Shown: positions 53,301 through 61,527 of the stretch, one piece after another
Position numbering within the stretch: position 1 is the stretch's first letter
Layout of the letters: each line of letters starts with the position of its first letter
Assembly: GCF_958295425.1 (NCBI RefSeq)
Contig: NC_081146.1
Location: 14,070,131-14,134,130 of the forward strand
Source of the DNA: Solea solea
Taxonomy: Eukaryota > Chordata > Actinopteri > Pleuronectiformes > Soleidae
DNA: 64,000 nt
Direction of reading: 5' to 3'
Notes under the pieces: generated by a model
What the model was told of the DNA's origin: nothing
Databases searched by the model: none
The model's input: only the letters and a program-made list of their open reading frames with translations
Translations under genes and position numbers: made by a program

Positions 53301-56300
53301 GCTTATCTGCCATCTTGTACAGTTGGCCAAATTGACTTGTGCCAAGTATTCTGCAGGATAAAATACAGTGTATACACAACAGACTGCAGGAAGGGCAAAA
53401 TACAGCCTCCTCATAAAAGATAAATAGAAGCTTGGTGTAAACTTACTTTCCATTTTAGACATTACAGGCACCGTTTTAGTGGTATCCCAACTAATCACCT
53501 ACCTATCCTTCTGTCTGACCAGTTACCTTAGTTGGCTTTGGAGGGAAAGCTTGTACAACTGATAAAAACAGACCTCTTAAGATCACAAGTATGGAGATGG
53601 TCCTTGTGTGTGCACATGCATGTGTGATATCTGATCTCCTCAGCAGAGAAGAGTAGCTATCACTCATGTCACACAAAGAAACGCAACAGACTCCAAATTT
53701 TCCAAAGCATATTCAGCAACAAAAGCTTGTTTGTTCTGACTCCATGTGCCTTGATTTGAAAACACCTGTTATCTTCCATGGGCCAACAAGAAACCTTTTT
53801 AAAACAACCTAGGAATCCATAAACAACCAGACTCATACCTTTCACCACTGTGCAAAACAATAGCTGTAGCACAGTGACTCTCATGTTTGATGTGCAGAGG
53901 GAACCAGTGTTTTTTTAAGGAAACTTAATAGTGTGTCTTTTATTATGTGTATTGAACAATGTGAGAAAGGTATTTGCAGAACTTAATTTCCTGCATGAGC
54001 TTTTGGCTCGGGTGATATTCTTAAGGGGAAAGTAAACTGGCGAAGTCTACATATGTCGTCTTTGCACTGAGAACGTAAATTTTGTCATCCAGCCATTTCC
54101 ACTGACATCCACATGGATGGGCCCTGAGTGGACTGTGGACACCGAGTGCCATCAAATGCTCTTGTTTTAATCACACGATAAACAATGAAAAAGACAGCAA
54201 CCATGGACACTTGCTTGAGGTTATGAGAGGAGATCCACTGGTTCCCACAAATGTACAACTAAGCGCTCGAAGCATACAAGGAAATACAAAAGAGGGTGAA
54301 CCCCTGGTGAGAAACTGCCACAGCTGGAATGGAATGCAAGACCAAGTATGCATGTGTGGAACACTAGCCTGACGCAGACCGTTGTTTCAGTATGAACGGA
54401 ACCACATGCATGTACGCACATTCAACTCTCAATGGACGTGGAACACAATAAGAATGACCTGGCCCTGGGAGCTCTTATGAGGATAATTGCCACCTCATTA
54501 TGAGTCTCACAACAAAAAATTGAGTTAACATTCTTCTACTTCTCTGACCCATTCAGAACTATCTTTATTATCACTCAGAAACTTAAAATGATTCTGCCTG
54601 ATAAGTCCTATGTTGTTGCAGAGCTGACCAGAAGATCCAAGGGTGTGTCCTACAAATGGAAAAAGAAACATACACGCAGGCACACACGGATTCCTTTCTA
54701 TTTACAGCCCAGCGTGGGTACCCGAGGAACCTCCAGCTGATATCTGCCTCCACTAATTTATAACATGTACACAATGGTCTATGAAATGGATCATGCATTT
54801 GCAGCCAAGTCTTGTTGAGTCAAGTTTAACTCATTAATTTAAAACAGGTTTTCATGGAAGTGGTTTTGGCTGAAGAATTTGGCTTTTAATATGAGAGAAA
54901 ACCATACACTGAAGTACAGTGTGCGGCCGTTTACGACTACACATAATGATCATCTGCAAGATAATGTGTTCCATGCTTTAACAAGAGAAATGCTAACAAA
55001 TTATAACAAAATAACAAACTTTTTCGGTACACTACAATTAGCAACAATTAATTTTTTTACATGTTTTGATACTTTTATGATAAGTAAGACTGGAGACAGA
55101 ATAACAAAAGTGAAAGAGCATTGCTGCAGAGACATTATAGAGGAAAGACAGACCAAGTTTGAATACAAACATCTGTAACATCAAAGAGACACATATCTCA
55201 CACTTTCCTCCGAAAAGCAAATCATTTGTTTTTAACAGCTAAGCTGTAAACACATACATACATACAAAATTAATATATATTAACATATCTAACTAAAATA
55301 GTACTCTGGTTGTAGGGATTAACGTGCAACTGTTTATGAACCTGTTCAATCTATTTATGTGGCGTCTGTCTACCATCAAAATACTATTGGCCTCCTTCCT
55401 GAGCACAATTTTGTAATCACATAGTTCAAAAGCTGAATTTAAAGCTTTGAGGTCTTTTTGCATCACAAGATGAACTTTTACTGTGTGCAAACCTGGCTCG
55501 GACCCAGCGGCATTAAACATGACCCACCAAAAAAAGACCAAACACTGACAAGTTAAGAGGGGACTGTGATTAGAAATCAGCCAGCCTGTATTCCACCCAG
55601 AGTGCGTACTGTGTTCATGTGTATGTGTGCATGTAAGATGGCTATATAATACCAGAAACAACACACACCGACCATATTTGGACCAAAAACAGACAGAACA
55701 GCCAACACTGTAATTGGTTGATTTCCTAGTTGCTTTGTGAGAGGGGAGCAAAAGGGGCTAAATTACAGAGCAGTCTGCCTCAGGACGTCATTACACAAAT
55801 AGACATTTGTTGCTACCACTGCTGGCTAGTCACTTATCCAGGCCAAAGTGGGAAGGTGTGTCTGTGTGTGTGAGCCCCTCTATGAAGTCAAGTCTCAAAA
55901 CAGATTACAGGGGTCCTTGGGTGGGGGGATATGCAGCAGTCAAAGGGGTTACTTGCTAGTTTTGGAGACCAGCTTTAAAGCAGACAAAGTCTTATTTGTA
56001 GGTCACCGTGAGTAAGCCCAGCACACTCCATAGACATAGGCCAAGCTTCATCATGCTGCACTGCTTAAATTTAGTTGTCTCTTTATTAGGGGTGGGCATA
56101 AGTATTTGATTATTAGCATGATTATAAAAAATCCCATCAGTTACCGTGACTTCATAATTAAAAAGATACAAGACAAATGTTTAATCAATGATTGTATTTA
56201 TACAAAACAATCTTTCTCCTCCAATGACTACCTCATTTGTGGTGCATCTATTATCACAAGGTGCAGTGGCAGCAAGCATTTGGTGGGTGTTTGCAAAAGT

Positions 56301-59300
56301 GATGATATTTAAGAGATTTCTTGAATGCATCTTGAACGTGCTCCTCTAAGCCTGACACACGGTAGATATATAGGATGTTATGAAATTTACCAGGGTCCTT
56401 GAATGCATCTCATTAGCTGCTCCTCTTAGCTATGGGTCAATGATTATGCATCACAGCATATTGTTACACTGGACTAAAGACAGGCAGCTATTTAAATGAA
56501 TTGAGCAGTCATTAAACTAGTTTGACCAATGAAATGTATGGCAAATTGTAACTAAATTTTCAAAGTTTCATTGTTAGAAAATGTTCATTTATCTGTGCTG
56601 TTGTGAATATTGGGAGTTTGTTCATCAAGATAAGCAGCAGGTGATGCAAAAGTCCATATCCCCACAGAGAGAACACAAGGCGCAAGAGCCCCAATGGCTG
56701 CTGATTAAAGGTGCTTCATCAGTTTATTATTGTAGTAATATTTGCTTCTTGCACTAGGTGGAGGAACAGTATGGTTTCCTCATCAGTCCACACATTGCTC
56801 CTCTTGCACACTGAATCCACCATTAAAAAATATTTACACACATTTTGCAAACGCATTTTGTAACATTTGAGGTACGCCATTTCTAAATGTCCATCATTTA
56901 TTCACGAAAACTGTTCTCATTGCACTCATTCACATCTACCTTTCATCAATACTTTTCCATCTCCCTCCATCTGTACTTTCATCATTGCCCTGGTGTCCTG
57001 GTGCACAGACATCAAACTAATCAACAGCCAGTCATTAGCAACCAGGCCACAAACACTCCCCTAAGCTTTTAGCATGACAAGGTCACATATTTAACCTCTA
57101 ATTTAAGAGCACACATAAATAACATATCACCATTAATCAGCCTTACTACTGAGAAAAATGGAAGAACGGGTCAGTGTGGCCCCTGGAAACCCCAAAGCCT
57201 CTATACAACTGTCAGTCTTAGTATGTCTGAGGACACGTGGTTACTTAAAATGGGAGAGAAATGTCCAGTATTGTCAATCAAAGAATAATTCAGACCCCAG
57301 GACATCCGTATTTACTGTACATGCTCAACAATGAGCTTTTATTTCAGCCGCCATAACTTGTGTGTCTCCTGACACGTGGCCACTTAAAACCAACTAGGAG
57401 AGGTGACCGGGTCTGGCATCTATTGTTCTTTAAAGACATGGAATAATTTTGACAGGAGGTGTGTACATTCACAGTGTTAGAAAAACAAATTAAAGTTATT
57501 TTTTTTCCCTATAAGGCATTTATAGCATAATCTAATAATTAATTAAAAAGATTAAAATAAAACCAGAAGGGTAGATATTGACCTACGGACAGCATTGTTA
57601 AGACATTGGGCTTTTACGTCAACATGACTGCTTGTTTGACTCAGGACACGTGGCCATTTTTCTTGGGAAGAATATCGACTGATATTTAAAAGCCAAATAA
57701 AATGCAAAGGTTGATTTAGGAGTACAAGATAGTAAACAGAGATATTATGCAAATATCACAGAGGTTTTTCCCTTTCCAATACATGCCAGTTCCAGCTTCA
57801 GTAGATATTTAAGTCACATGCAACATGTACAATATGATTTATTCACTTTTTGCTACATTTCTATTTGTTTTGTGTGTCAACATGTAGTATAAATACACAT
57901 TACGATAAAAGTCTACTACTACTATATATTCAATTATATCAGTGTGTTTTTTTTTCGGGTTACGGGAACAGCTAAATGAATCAGCACAAATGTTGCTCTC
58001 CCTCTTTGCAGTTTTAATCACTGTAATAGCTCTGTATAGATTCCATCCACGGGCAATGTGACAGAAACATTGACATATTTTGTACTTGTATATAGTCACG
58101 CACTCACCTGAGCTGCGACTGCAGTTTGCCAGCCTTGGTGATAAAGTCCTCCCAAATAGGGTAGCTGCTCTGTGGGAATAAAAACAAGACAGACACAACC
58201 ATCAGGACAGATTCAAGAATTCTCATTGTTTCACAACAACATTGGGCTACACTGACCTTATCTACAGGGTTAAACAGAAACCAGGGCTTACACGGTTTCC
58301 TCATGTAACCCCACTCATGAGTCACCTCTAAAAGTGTTTTCCCATATTTATAATTTTTAGAATTTAAAATAAAGCATGTAGATTAGTCACAGATATTTTC
58401 ATTTTGCTCTTAGTTTAACTTCTTTACATCACTATATAATCTATTACCTGGACAAAAGGCAATGAAATTTTGCCTTGCATGTTGTAAAATGGGTCACATG
58501 CCTCTTCTGCACAACAAGGGCACTAATACTATGTTATGATGAGCCTGGTTCCCAATGGAACTCTAAATTTAATTTACCCAGTTCTGGTCGTGAGCTTAAA
58601 ATAGTTGAAGAGTCTTTTGTCCAAACTATCATGGAGAACAAGTGGCCTAATGCACTGACAAGAGGATGTTAACACAGTGATAAGACAGCACATGATAGAG
58701 TGTTGGATATAGCATGACCACATGTTTGCCAGTGGTGTGTTACGACTGTCAAAGACCTGAGAAATGTCGTGTTATGGTGCCAAATATTACACCCAACAAC
58801 CAGCCATCTCCCACCCCTCCCTTTGAGTCTCTTGATCTCCCTTACATCACTTTTGTTTCTTTTTTTATCACTGTCCCCTCTTTCTCTCTCTCTACTGTCA
58901 TTGCCTTGGCATCTATTTGAGTAAAAGTCTACCAGCTCCATATCAAACACTTCACCAGTACCATGACACACCAGCTCCTCTGCATTTCCTCACTCTTGCC
59001 AATAGATTATAATAGATTCCCAATAGATCTCAATTATGTTAAGCATCTACTAAAATATAAAATTAAAGTATACAGGGGAACCCATCGGGTATTTCTGTAG
59101 GAATGACCACATGACTATGTGACAATTTAAGAACTATTTAAGATTCCATTGTTGTCTGGGACCTTTTAAAACACAAATATAGGCCTAATCTGAAAACTTG
59201 CAGCATGCCTTGGACCTGGACCCCCATTTGGGAACAACCTGATTTTAACTGCAAAGTCACTTTGAGCTGTGAGGCACTACCGAAAATGTGTTTTATGTTG

Positions 59301-60388
59301 GAGGCAAATACACAATTTCATTTGCATATTTCCACTGACAACATAGTAACCCAACAGTGTGGAAACAGGGGGTCCATGAATTGCCTAGTCAAGTGATACA
59401 AGGCATGGAGAGAAGTGCTGACTGTCTGAGTAGTATTCATAACAAACTTCCTGACTCCAGTAGACCTGGTGGCTGGCCATTTGACCCGCACATGTCAAAG
59501 CCTTCAGAGCCTGTTGGTGATTTTTCTAGCCTGGCAGCTACATTCCCTGGATTCCTCCAGTCAAGAGCACAGCAGCTGGGAAATCTGCTAATTGTCTCAT
59601 CAGCCACAGTCAGTCAAAAATAACATCAAAAAACAAGATGCCCTAGTTGTGTGACTGATTTCCAAATTTAGCTTTTATCCAATGGTGGCTGCTGCAGCAA
59701 CTTCAACCTGAATCCAGCAAATCAAATTGTTTTACCTAAAACTGGGGATTTGGTTTGTGGACAAATCAAGGCATTTATAGCATAATCTAATAATTGATTA
59801 ATTGACAATAAATAGCATTAGTTGGGGCCTTATAGAAGCATAGCAACACACTATACTAGCTGTATCAATACTGGAAAATTGGGTTATGAATTAATCTTTT
59901 TAATCGACAAATAATAGTCGAGTACTTCATTAATTAACATTTATTTAGTCAATTAATAAGAGTGGTTTTATTTTTAAGTTTCTCTGATTTCAGCTTCTTT
60001 TATGATAATGTGTTCTAGTTTCAGTGACAGTGAAAATATTTGTACAAAACACGAACATTTTTCTGGACCAAACAACTAATCGATCATTTACGAAAATAAT
60101 TGACTGATTAATTGTAAGCCCTATAACGTTTGAGTCTCTAACTGAAGTTCAGAAGTAGATGTTAGCTTAAGTTACGTGACTTTAGTTCTCTACTGTGTTC
60201 AAATTTTACATTGGGGTGATATAGTTTAAATAACTATGGTTAGAAAGTGTGTATTGAAGAAGAAGTAGTAGTAGTAGTAGTAGGTAGTAGGTAGCAGTAG
60301 TGGTAGATCGTCTTACTTTCATGTCTGCGATCACAGTTTGGAAGAGTCCTCCGAGCGCGCTGCATTCCTTCTCGATCACAGCCTCCAT
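15601..60388 (-). CDS. mtss1: Mtss1 (MIM), I-BAR and WH2 actin/membrane scaffold; whole gene, 16 coding exons
   Basis: Joined exons: 60388-60317, 58169-58108, 52015-51942, 31206-31122, 29686-29595, 29332-29258, 22882-22725, 22264-22157, 22023-21926, 20788-20524, 19087-18977, 18595-18350, 18127-17903, 17246-17087, 16976-16671, 16145-15601. They total 2682 nt, one frame, 893 residues. The human protein is roughly 755 residues. The start MEAVIEKECSALGGLFQ and the end SAPRIA mark MTSS1 rather than MTSS2. Residues 1 to about 242 form the IMD/I-BAR domain, which binds PI(4,5)P2 membranes and bends them outward. Residues 243-612 are a Ser-rich, poorly structured linker. Residues 613-712 contain the conserved DFDKSSTIPRNSDISQSYRR block and a Tyr/Gly/Pro-rich insert, followed by VTPGVATIRRTPS. 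Residues 868-893 are a WH2 actin-monomer motif with LKRT. Every exon pair keeps frame, so the gene looks intact. Mtss1 acts at the cell cortex in protrusions, cilia and dendritic spines. Confidence 0.96.
16146..16670 (-). other. mtss1: mtss1 intron 15
   Basis: 525 bases of AT-rich sequence with no recognised element. Confidence 0.9.
16671..16976 (-). CDS. mtss1: mtss1 exon 15: SDYDYFS block and Tyr/Gly/Pro-rich insert
   Basis: Residues 612-712 plus split codons at both ends. SDYDYFSMAGDQEPD and DFDKSSTIPRNSDISQSYRR closely match human, followed by TKRPASTAGLP. Where human continues directly towards VTPGVATIRR, this exon carries an extra stretch from about residue 667 with repeated YSG, VYPGG, YPPTP and YPxTPxG units. 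Donor gtacat. Confidence 0.95.
17087..17246 (-). CDS. mtss1: mtss1 exon 14: LALSRGLELDTQRSSRDS block
   Basis: 53 codons plus one base. The strongly conserved run from EELTLALSRGLELDTQRSS through CSSGYSTQTNTPCCSEDTIP is nearly identical to human MTSS1. The exon ends CAGG|gtaacg; the last G starts the Val of the next exon. Confidence 0.95.
17247..17902 (-). other. mtss1: mtss1 intron 13
   Basis: 656 bases of unremarkable AT-rich sequence; no repeat or extra exon recognised. Confidence 0.9.
17903..18127 (-). CDS. mtss1: mtss1 exon 13: DWAKPGPYDQP block
   Basis: 75 codons in phase 0. It opens DWAKPGPYDQPMVNTLRRKK, matching the human block; the remainder is low-conservation Ser/Ala/Thr-rich linker. 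Acceptor ttctttacag, donor gtcagc. Confidence 0.95.
18350..18595 (-). CDS. mtss1: mtss1 exon 12: LSNGF to SSQVPSWK linker
   Basis: 82 codons in phase 0. LSNGFDHYS at the start and LPDYSNYCTLGSPLMPSSQVPSWK at the end match the human LSNGFSHYS and DYAHYYTIG...SSQIPSWK segments. The middle has a fish-specific Ser/Pro/Thr run. The donor is gtctgt, weaker than the others. In human this region is subject to alternative splicing, so the exon may be optional. Confidence 0.92.
18596..18976 (-). other. mtss1: mtss1 intron 11
   Basis: 381 bases, A-rich on the plus strand, no recognised element. Confidence 0.88.
18977..19087 (-). CDS. mtss1: mtss1 exon 11: Ser-rich, probably alternative exon
   Basis: 37 codons in phase 0 at both ends, so it can be skipped without a frame change. 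SSSSSEVSETGQLHSDCSAP resembles the human SSSSASSEASETCQSVSECSSP exon, which as I recall is alternatively included. Acceptor gctgttccag, donor gtgaag. Confidence 0.88.
19088..20523 (-). other. mtss1: mtss1 intron 10
   Basis: 1.4 kb. The exon-proximal part is GA-rich on the plus strand; the rest is unique-looking. No additional exon recognised. Confidence 0.88.
20524..20788 (-). CDS. mtss1: mtss1 exon 10: SLNSVNSSDSR, poly-Ser/poly-His, SSHDSGFIS
   Basis: 88 codons plus one base. SLNSVNSSDSR and the segment RYRSSTLPQPAPGRLSSIS onward through HDSGFIS match human MTSS1. Between them lies an insert of nine Ser (about residues 297-305) and NHLFHHHH (306-313), absent from the human protein as I recall it. 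The exon ends SYSPMPAETK, compared with human SPSPMPPEAP. Confidence 0.95.
20789..21925 (-). other. mtss1: mtss1 intron 9
   Basis: 1.1 kb, unique-looking AT-rich DNA. A partial CTCF-like string (ccactgggtggcag) lies at about 21662-21675, with one core mismatch. Confidence 0.88.
21926..22023 (-). CDS. mtss1: mtss1 exon 9: VILDLKGSDYGWSYQTPPSS
   Basis: 32 codons plus two bases. The product VILDLKGSDYGWSYQTPPSS followed by PSTTMSRKSS is almost invariant in MTSS1 proteins and marks the end of the IMD and the start of the linker. Acceptor cctcccactcag, donor gtaggt. Confidence 0.96.
22157..22264 (-). CDS. mtss1: mtss1 exon 8: end of the I-BAR domain
   Basis: 36 codons in phase 0: DEEISMLGEVTHLQAISDDL followed by KSLTSDPHKLPPASEQ. 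This is the last helix of the IMD. Acceptor ttattttag, donor gtgaga. Confidence 0.96.
22265..22724 (-). other. mtss1: mtss1 intron 7
   Basis: 460 bases; contains a (CT)n run (plus strand, about 22695-22716) next to the exon 7 donor. Confidence 0.9.
22725..22882 (-). CDS. mtss1: mtss1 exon 7: I-BAR helix, RGDFQPQLDSAMQDV
   Basis: 52 codons after a split Gly. QPQLDSAMQDVSDKYILLEE, ALRKALIEERQRFC and MLRPVV match the I-BAR helices of MTSS1/MTSS2. A (CT)n run lies just past the donor gtgagt, inside the intron. The longest plus-strand frame over this exon (22482-22934) is an antisense shadow. Confidence 0.96.
22883..29257 (-). other. mtss1: mtss1 intron 6
   Basis: 6.4 kb of mostly unique-looking DNA. 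It includes a short (TCTG)n run near 23797-23820 and short GT runs near 24627 and 27557. A microexon for the human VDAQ insertion would have to lie here, but a 12-base exon cannot be picked out by eye. The long plus-strand frame at 24622-25077 has no recognisable domain. Confidence 0.85.
29258..29332 (-). CDS. mtss1: mtss1 exon 6: basic helix EYKRARQEIKKKSSDTLKLQ
   Basis: 24 codons plus split ends. The Lys/Arg-rich helix EYKRARQEIKKKSSDTLKLQ, ending KKAKK, is the membrane- and actin-binding part of the I-BAR. The next exon continues directly with G-RGDFQ, so the four residues VDAQ found here in a common human isoform are missing from this joined reading. Confidence 0.96.
29595..29686 (-). CDS. 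mtss1: mtss1 exon 5: FLDCLINPLQEQMEDWKRG
   Basis: 30 codons plus one base at each end. FLDCLINPLQEQMEDWK and TLDKDHAK are near-identical to human MTSS1. Acceptor attttttgcag, donor gtactt. Confidence 0.96.
29687..31121 (-). other. mtss1: mtss1 intron 4
   Basis: 1.4 kb, with a (GT)n microsatellite at 30532-30554 and no recognised exon. Confidence 0.88.
30532..30554. repeat. (GT)n microsatellite
   Basis: About eleven GT units in mtss1 intron 4. Confidence 0.85.
31122..31206 (-). CDS. mtss1: mtss1 exon 4: GGTRDIGSALTRMCMRHRSI
   Basis: 27 codons plus two bases at each end. GGTRDIGSALTRMCMRHRSI followed by EAKLKQFS is among the most conserved I-BAR blocks. It is separated from exon 3 by a 20.7-kb intron. 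Confidence 0.96.
32311..32338. repeat. (GT)n microsatellite
   Basis: Fourteen GT units in mtss1 intron 3. Confidence 0.9.
32580..33027. mobile_element. Non-autonomous inverted-repeat element, copy A
   Basis: The ends are imperfect inverted repeats: gtatttccaccgggtgg on the left and the complement of accatgatgtaaaac on the right. It shares long blocks with the segment at 47091-47441: gtaaatatcccatggaagt, cagtctatt...aaagctt, and agcctgacacagggcttta. It has no coding capacity, so it looks like a MITE-type element mobilised in trans. The superfamily is not determined. Confidence 0.65.
38763..38818. repeat. (TACA)n microsatellite
   Basis: About fourteen TACA units. Confidence 0.9.
41010..41185. 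mobile_element. hAT-type transposon relic
   Basis: The segment contains a poly-C/poly-T stretch, then ggcccgcccaggtcatttcag, and ends tttgagacccctggtctaga. That last block is the degenerate hAT-like terminus seen in many vertebrate relics. Recognised from its end only; no frame is intact. Confidence 0.4.
47091..47441. mobile_element. Non-autonomous inverted-repeat element, copy B
   Basis: The second copy of the element at 32580-33027, in the same orientation. Left end gtgtttccaccaagtgg; right end tatgatgaaaacac, whose complement begins gtgttttcatc. It shares the internal blocks listed for copy A but is about 100 bases shorter, with its deletions between the conserved blocks. Confidence 0.65.
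50543..50742. mobile_element. MITE with 'gggctgc' terminal inverted repeats
   Basis: Starts tagggctgccacgatgaatcg and ends gacagttagttgcagcccc, so GGGCTGC forms the inverted ends. The interior has the characteristic tggaccatataactaatc and gaaaatacgaacc blocks of a very common 200-bp fish element. Confidence 0.65.
51942..52015 (-). CDS. mtss1: mtss1 exon 3: AVAAFLDAFQKVADLATNSR
   Basis: 24 codons plus one base at each end. The sequence ATAVAVAAFLDAFQKVADLA, then TNSR, matches human TTVVAAAAFLDAFQKVADMA, then TNTR. Acceptor ttttctcctag, donor gtaaga. Confidence 0.95.
53072..53096. repeat. (GT)n microsatellite
   Basis: Twelve GT units in mtss1 intron 2. Confidence 0.88.
56087..56180. mobile_element. 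MITE relic ('aggggtgggcat' type)
   Basis: The opening taggggtgggcataagtatt followed by gattattagcatgatta resembles one end of a common fish hAT-like repeat. The far end could not be identified. Confidence 0.35.
57185..57720. repeat. Diverged tandem ~137-bp units, each with ACACGTGG
   Basis: Three segments share the order: a tgt(c)tgactc-like lead, then (g)gacacgtgg, a short A/T run, then a ggaga/ggaaga block. The palindromic CACGTG cores are at 57234-57239, 57373-57378 and 57647-57652. They are 139 and 274 bases apart, one and two periods of about 137. The missing position near 57510 is occupied by AT-rich sequence that also occurs at 59768. Confidence 0.55.
57513..57545. repeat. 33-bp dispersed repeat, copy 1
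   Basis: Differs by one base from 59768-59800 (starting aaggcatttatagcataatc). Flanks are not similar over any distance I could judge by eye. Confidence 0.7.
58108..58169 (-). CDS. mtss1: mtss1 exon 2: SSYPIWEDFITKAGKLQSQL
   Basis: 20 codons plus two bases. The sequence SSYPIWEDFITKAGKLQSQL corresponds to human GSYPVWEDFINKAGKLQSQL. Acceptor ttattcccacag, donor gtgagt. Confidence 0.96.
59768..59800. repeat. 33-bp dispersed repeat, copy 2
   Basis: Matches 57513-57545 at 32 of 33 positions, same orientation. Confidence 0.7.
59880..60124. mobile_element. MITE relic related to the 'gggctgc' element
   Basis: Contains tggaccaaacaactaatcga, acgaaaataattgactgatt and the end aattgtaagccctat. These correspond to blocks and terminus of the element at 50543-50742, in more diverged form. 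The left end is unclear. Confidence 0.5.
60263..60300. repeat. (GTA)n-type short tandem repeat
   Basis: AGTAGT units with two GGTAGT/GCAGT variants, 17 bases from the exon 1 splice donor. Confidence 0.8.
60317..60388 (-). CDS. mtss1: mtss1 exon 1: start codon and MEAVIEKECSALGGLFQ
   Basis: 24 codons in phase 0, ending ADMK|gtaaga. I chose the ATG at 60388 because the family begins MEAVIEKECSALGGLFQ and because it has a good Kozak context (aaaATGG). An in-frame ATG four codons upstream exists and could add MVLK. Confidence 0.96.
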
Positions 60389-60920
60389 TTTCAGGACCAA
60401 CTCCAGCGGTCAGTCCCGACTCAGTGAGCCGCTCTCAGTTCGCCAGCTCTCCTGGGCAAAACTCTGAAGCTCCAAAGAGTAAACCGAAAAACAAAAAAAC
60501 TAACCCGGGAGAAATGTTTATACCGCTGCTGGGAAAAATGCGAATAACAACTTTTAAAATATCAGCCAAACACACATAGAAACTCAGGTCGCTCGGTTCT
60601 GCTCTGCTGCACCGTTGCCTTCAAGTCAACAGACGGGACGAGAAGAGAAATTTAAACCCCCCTCTCCTCTCTACGTCGCCCCGGTCGTAGCCATGACTGC
60701 GCCGTTAAAACAACCTTTAACGAGTTTTCTGGAAGAAAACGAGAAATAATCCACGAAATGTGGCTGTAAACGCCGCTGCGTCTGCTGACAGGTAAAGCCC
60801 ACACTGTGAACCGCTGTGACTGTAGACTCCACTTACAACAACCGAACAGAGGAGAAACAAGAGTCAAGTCGAGTCAAGTCAGCCGGAACAAAGAAAGAGA
60901 TTCACTTCCGGTCAATCGTT
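60389..60920 (-). promoter_or_regulatory. mtss1: mtss1 5' UTR and promoter region
   Basis: This is the most CpG-rich stretch in the right third of the window. It includes a strong ETS/GABP-type motif, CACTTCCGGT, at 60903-60912. No TATA box is evident. The transcription start and the 5' UTR length cannot be fixed from sequence. Confidence 0.5.
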
Positions 60921-61187
60921 TCTACCAAAATAAATCATCCACAGTTCCAAAGTTGGTAAAAATCGAGATTTATGTTTATTTAGAACGATAATAATAATAA
61001 TGATAATAATTATATCAAAAGAAAATAGTGAAACAATTGTTGGAAAAGTGGATTTTAGTAAAAAAAAAACCAAGGGATAAAATAAAACCACATTTCAATA
61101 AGGAGGGTTACATTTCAGAGATTGTACTGCTCCACAGTGGTGAATTTCAGTAACTGCAACTGATGAAATACAGGATTTATCATCATC

Positions 61188-61193
61188 TTTATT
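61188..61193 (-). terminator. Candidate polyadenylation signal of the receptor gene
   Basis: Minus-strand AATAAA about 270 bases after the stop codon. Confidence 0.5.
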
Positions 61194-61316
61194 GGAATTA
61201 AATAGTGCCTCTCCCTCTGTGGCATGTCTCCTATTTCTTATGAAATACCTGCATTGACATAAAGTATGGCCATGTAAAACAAAAATAAATCTGTTATAAT
61301 TACAAAATATAACAAA

Positions 61317-61388
<72 letters not shown>
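61317..61388. repeat. (ATA)n trinucleotide microsatellite
   Basis: About 24 ATA units with one interruption, within the receptor gene 3' UTR. It causes the poly-Ile and poly-Leu frames seen here. Confidence 0.9.
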
Positions 61389-61389
<1 letters not shown>

Positions 61390-61460
61390 TTAATAAAAAA
61401 GCATTTAAACACTTGAACAAAAGGGGTGGTTTTCTGTCCATCATTGCACTTGTGTTAAGA

Positions 61461-61527
61461 TCAGGATCCTCTGGATTTAGCCACAGTGGCATAGATCACA
61501 GAATCCTCCTCCTCTGCTGCTTTGGAC
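61461..61527 (-). CDS. Receptor last coding exon with VIYATV
   Basis: Encodes SKAAEEEDSVIYATVAKSRG and a final Ser before TGA, after a split Lys codon. Acceptor ttctcttcag. Confidence 0.8.

Larger units (their letters stand above)
52016..58107 (-). other. mtss1: mtss1 intron 2
   Basis: 6.1 kb. It holds a (GT)n microsatellite at 53072-53096, a MITE relic from 56087, and the E-box repeat array at 57185-57720. The 152-codon minus-strand frame at 55293-55751 has no recognisable domain. Confidence 0.88.
58170..60316 (-). other. mtss1: mtss1 intron 1
   Basis: 2.1 kb containing the second copy of the 33-bp repeat, a MITE relic at about 59880-60124 and a (GTA)n-type run at 60263-60300. No further exon recognised. 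Confidence 0.9.
60921..61460 (-). other. 3' UTR of the ITIM receptor gene and short spacer to mtss1
   Basis: Downstream of the receptor stop codon, the minus strand carries a (TTA)n run and then a canonical AATAAA at 61188-61193 (ccaataaag). That implies a 3' UTR of about 290 bases. Only a few hundred bases then separate it from the mtss1 promoter. A second AATAAA lies near 60977. Confidence 0.5.

Noticed and set aside
55293..55751. 152-codon minus-strand frame in mtss1 intron 2
   Set aside because: Composition and lack of any motif suggest chance; no flanking exon in phase.
61095..61492. Poly-Ile and poly-Leu 'membrane proteins'
   Set aside because: They are translations of the (ATA)n repeat in the receptor 3' UTR.
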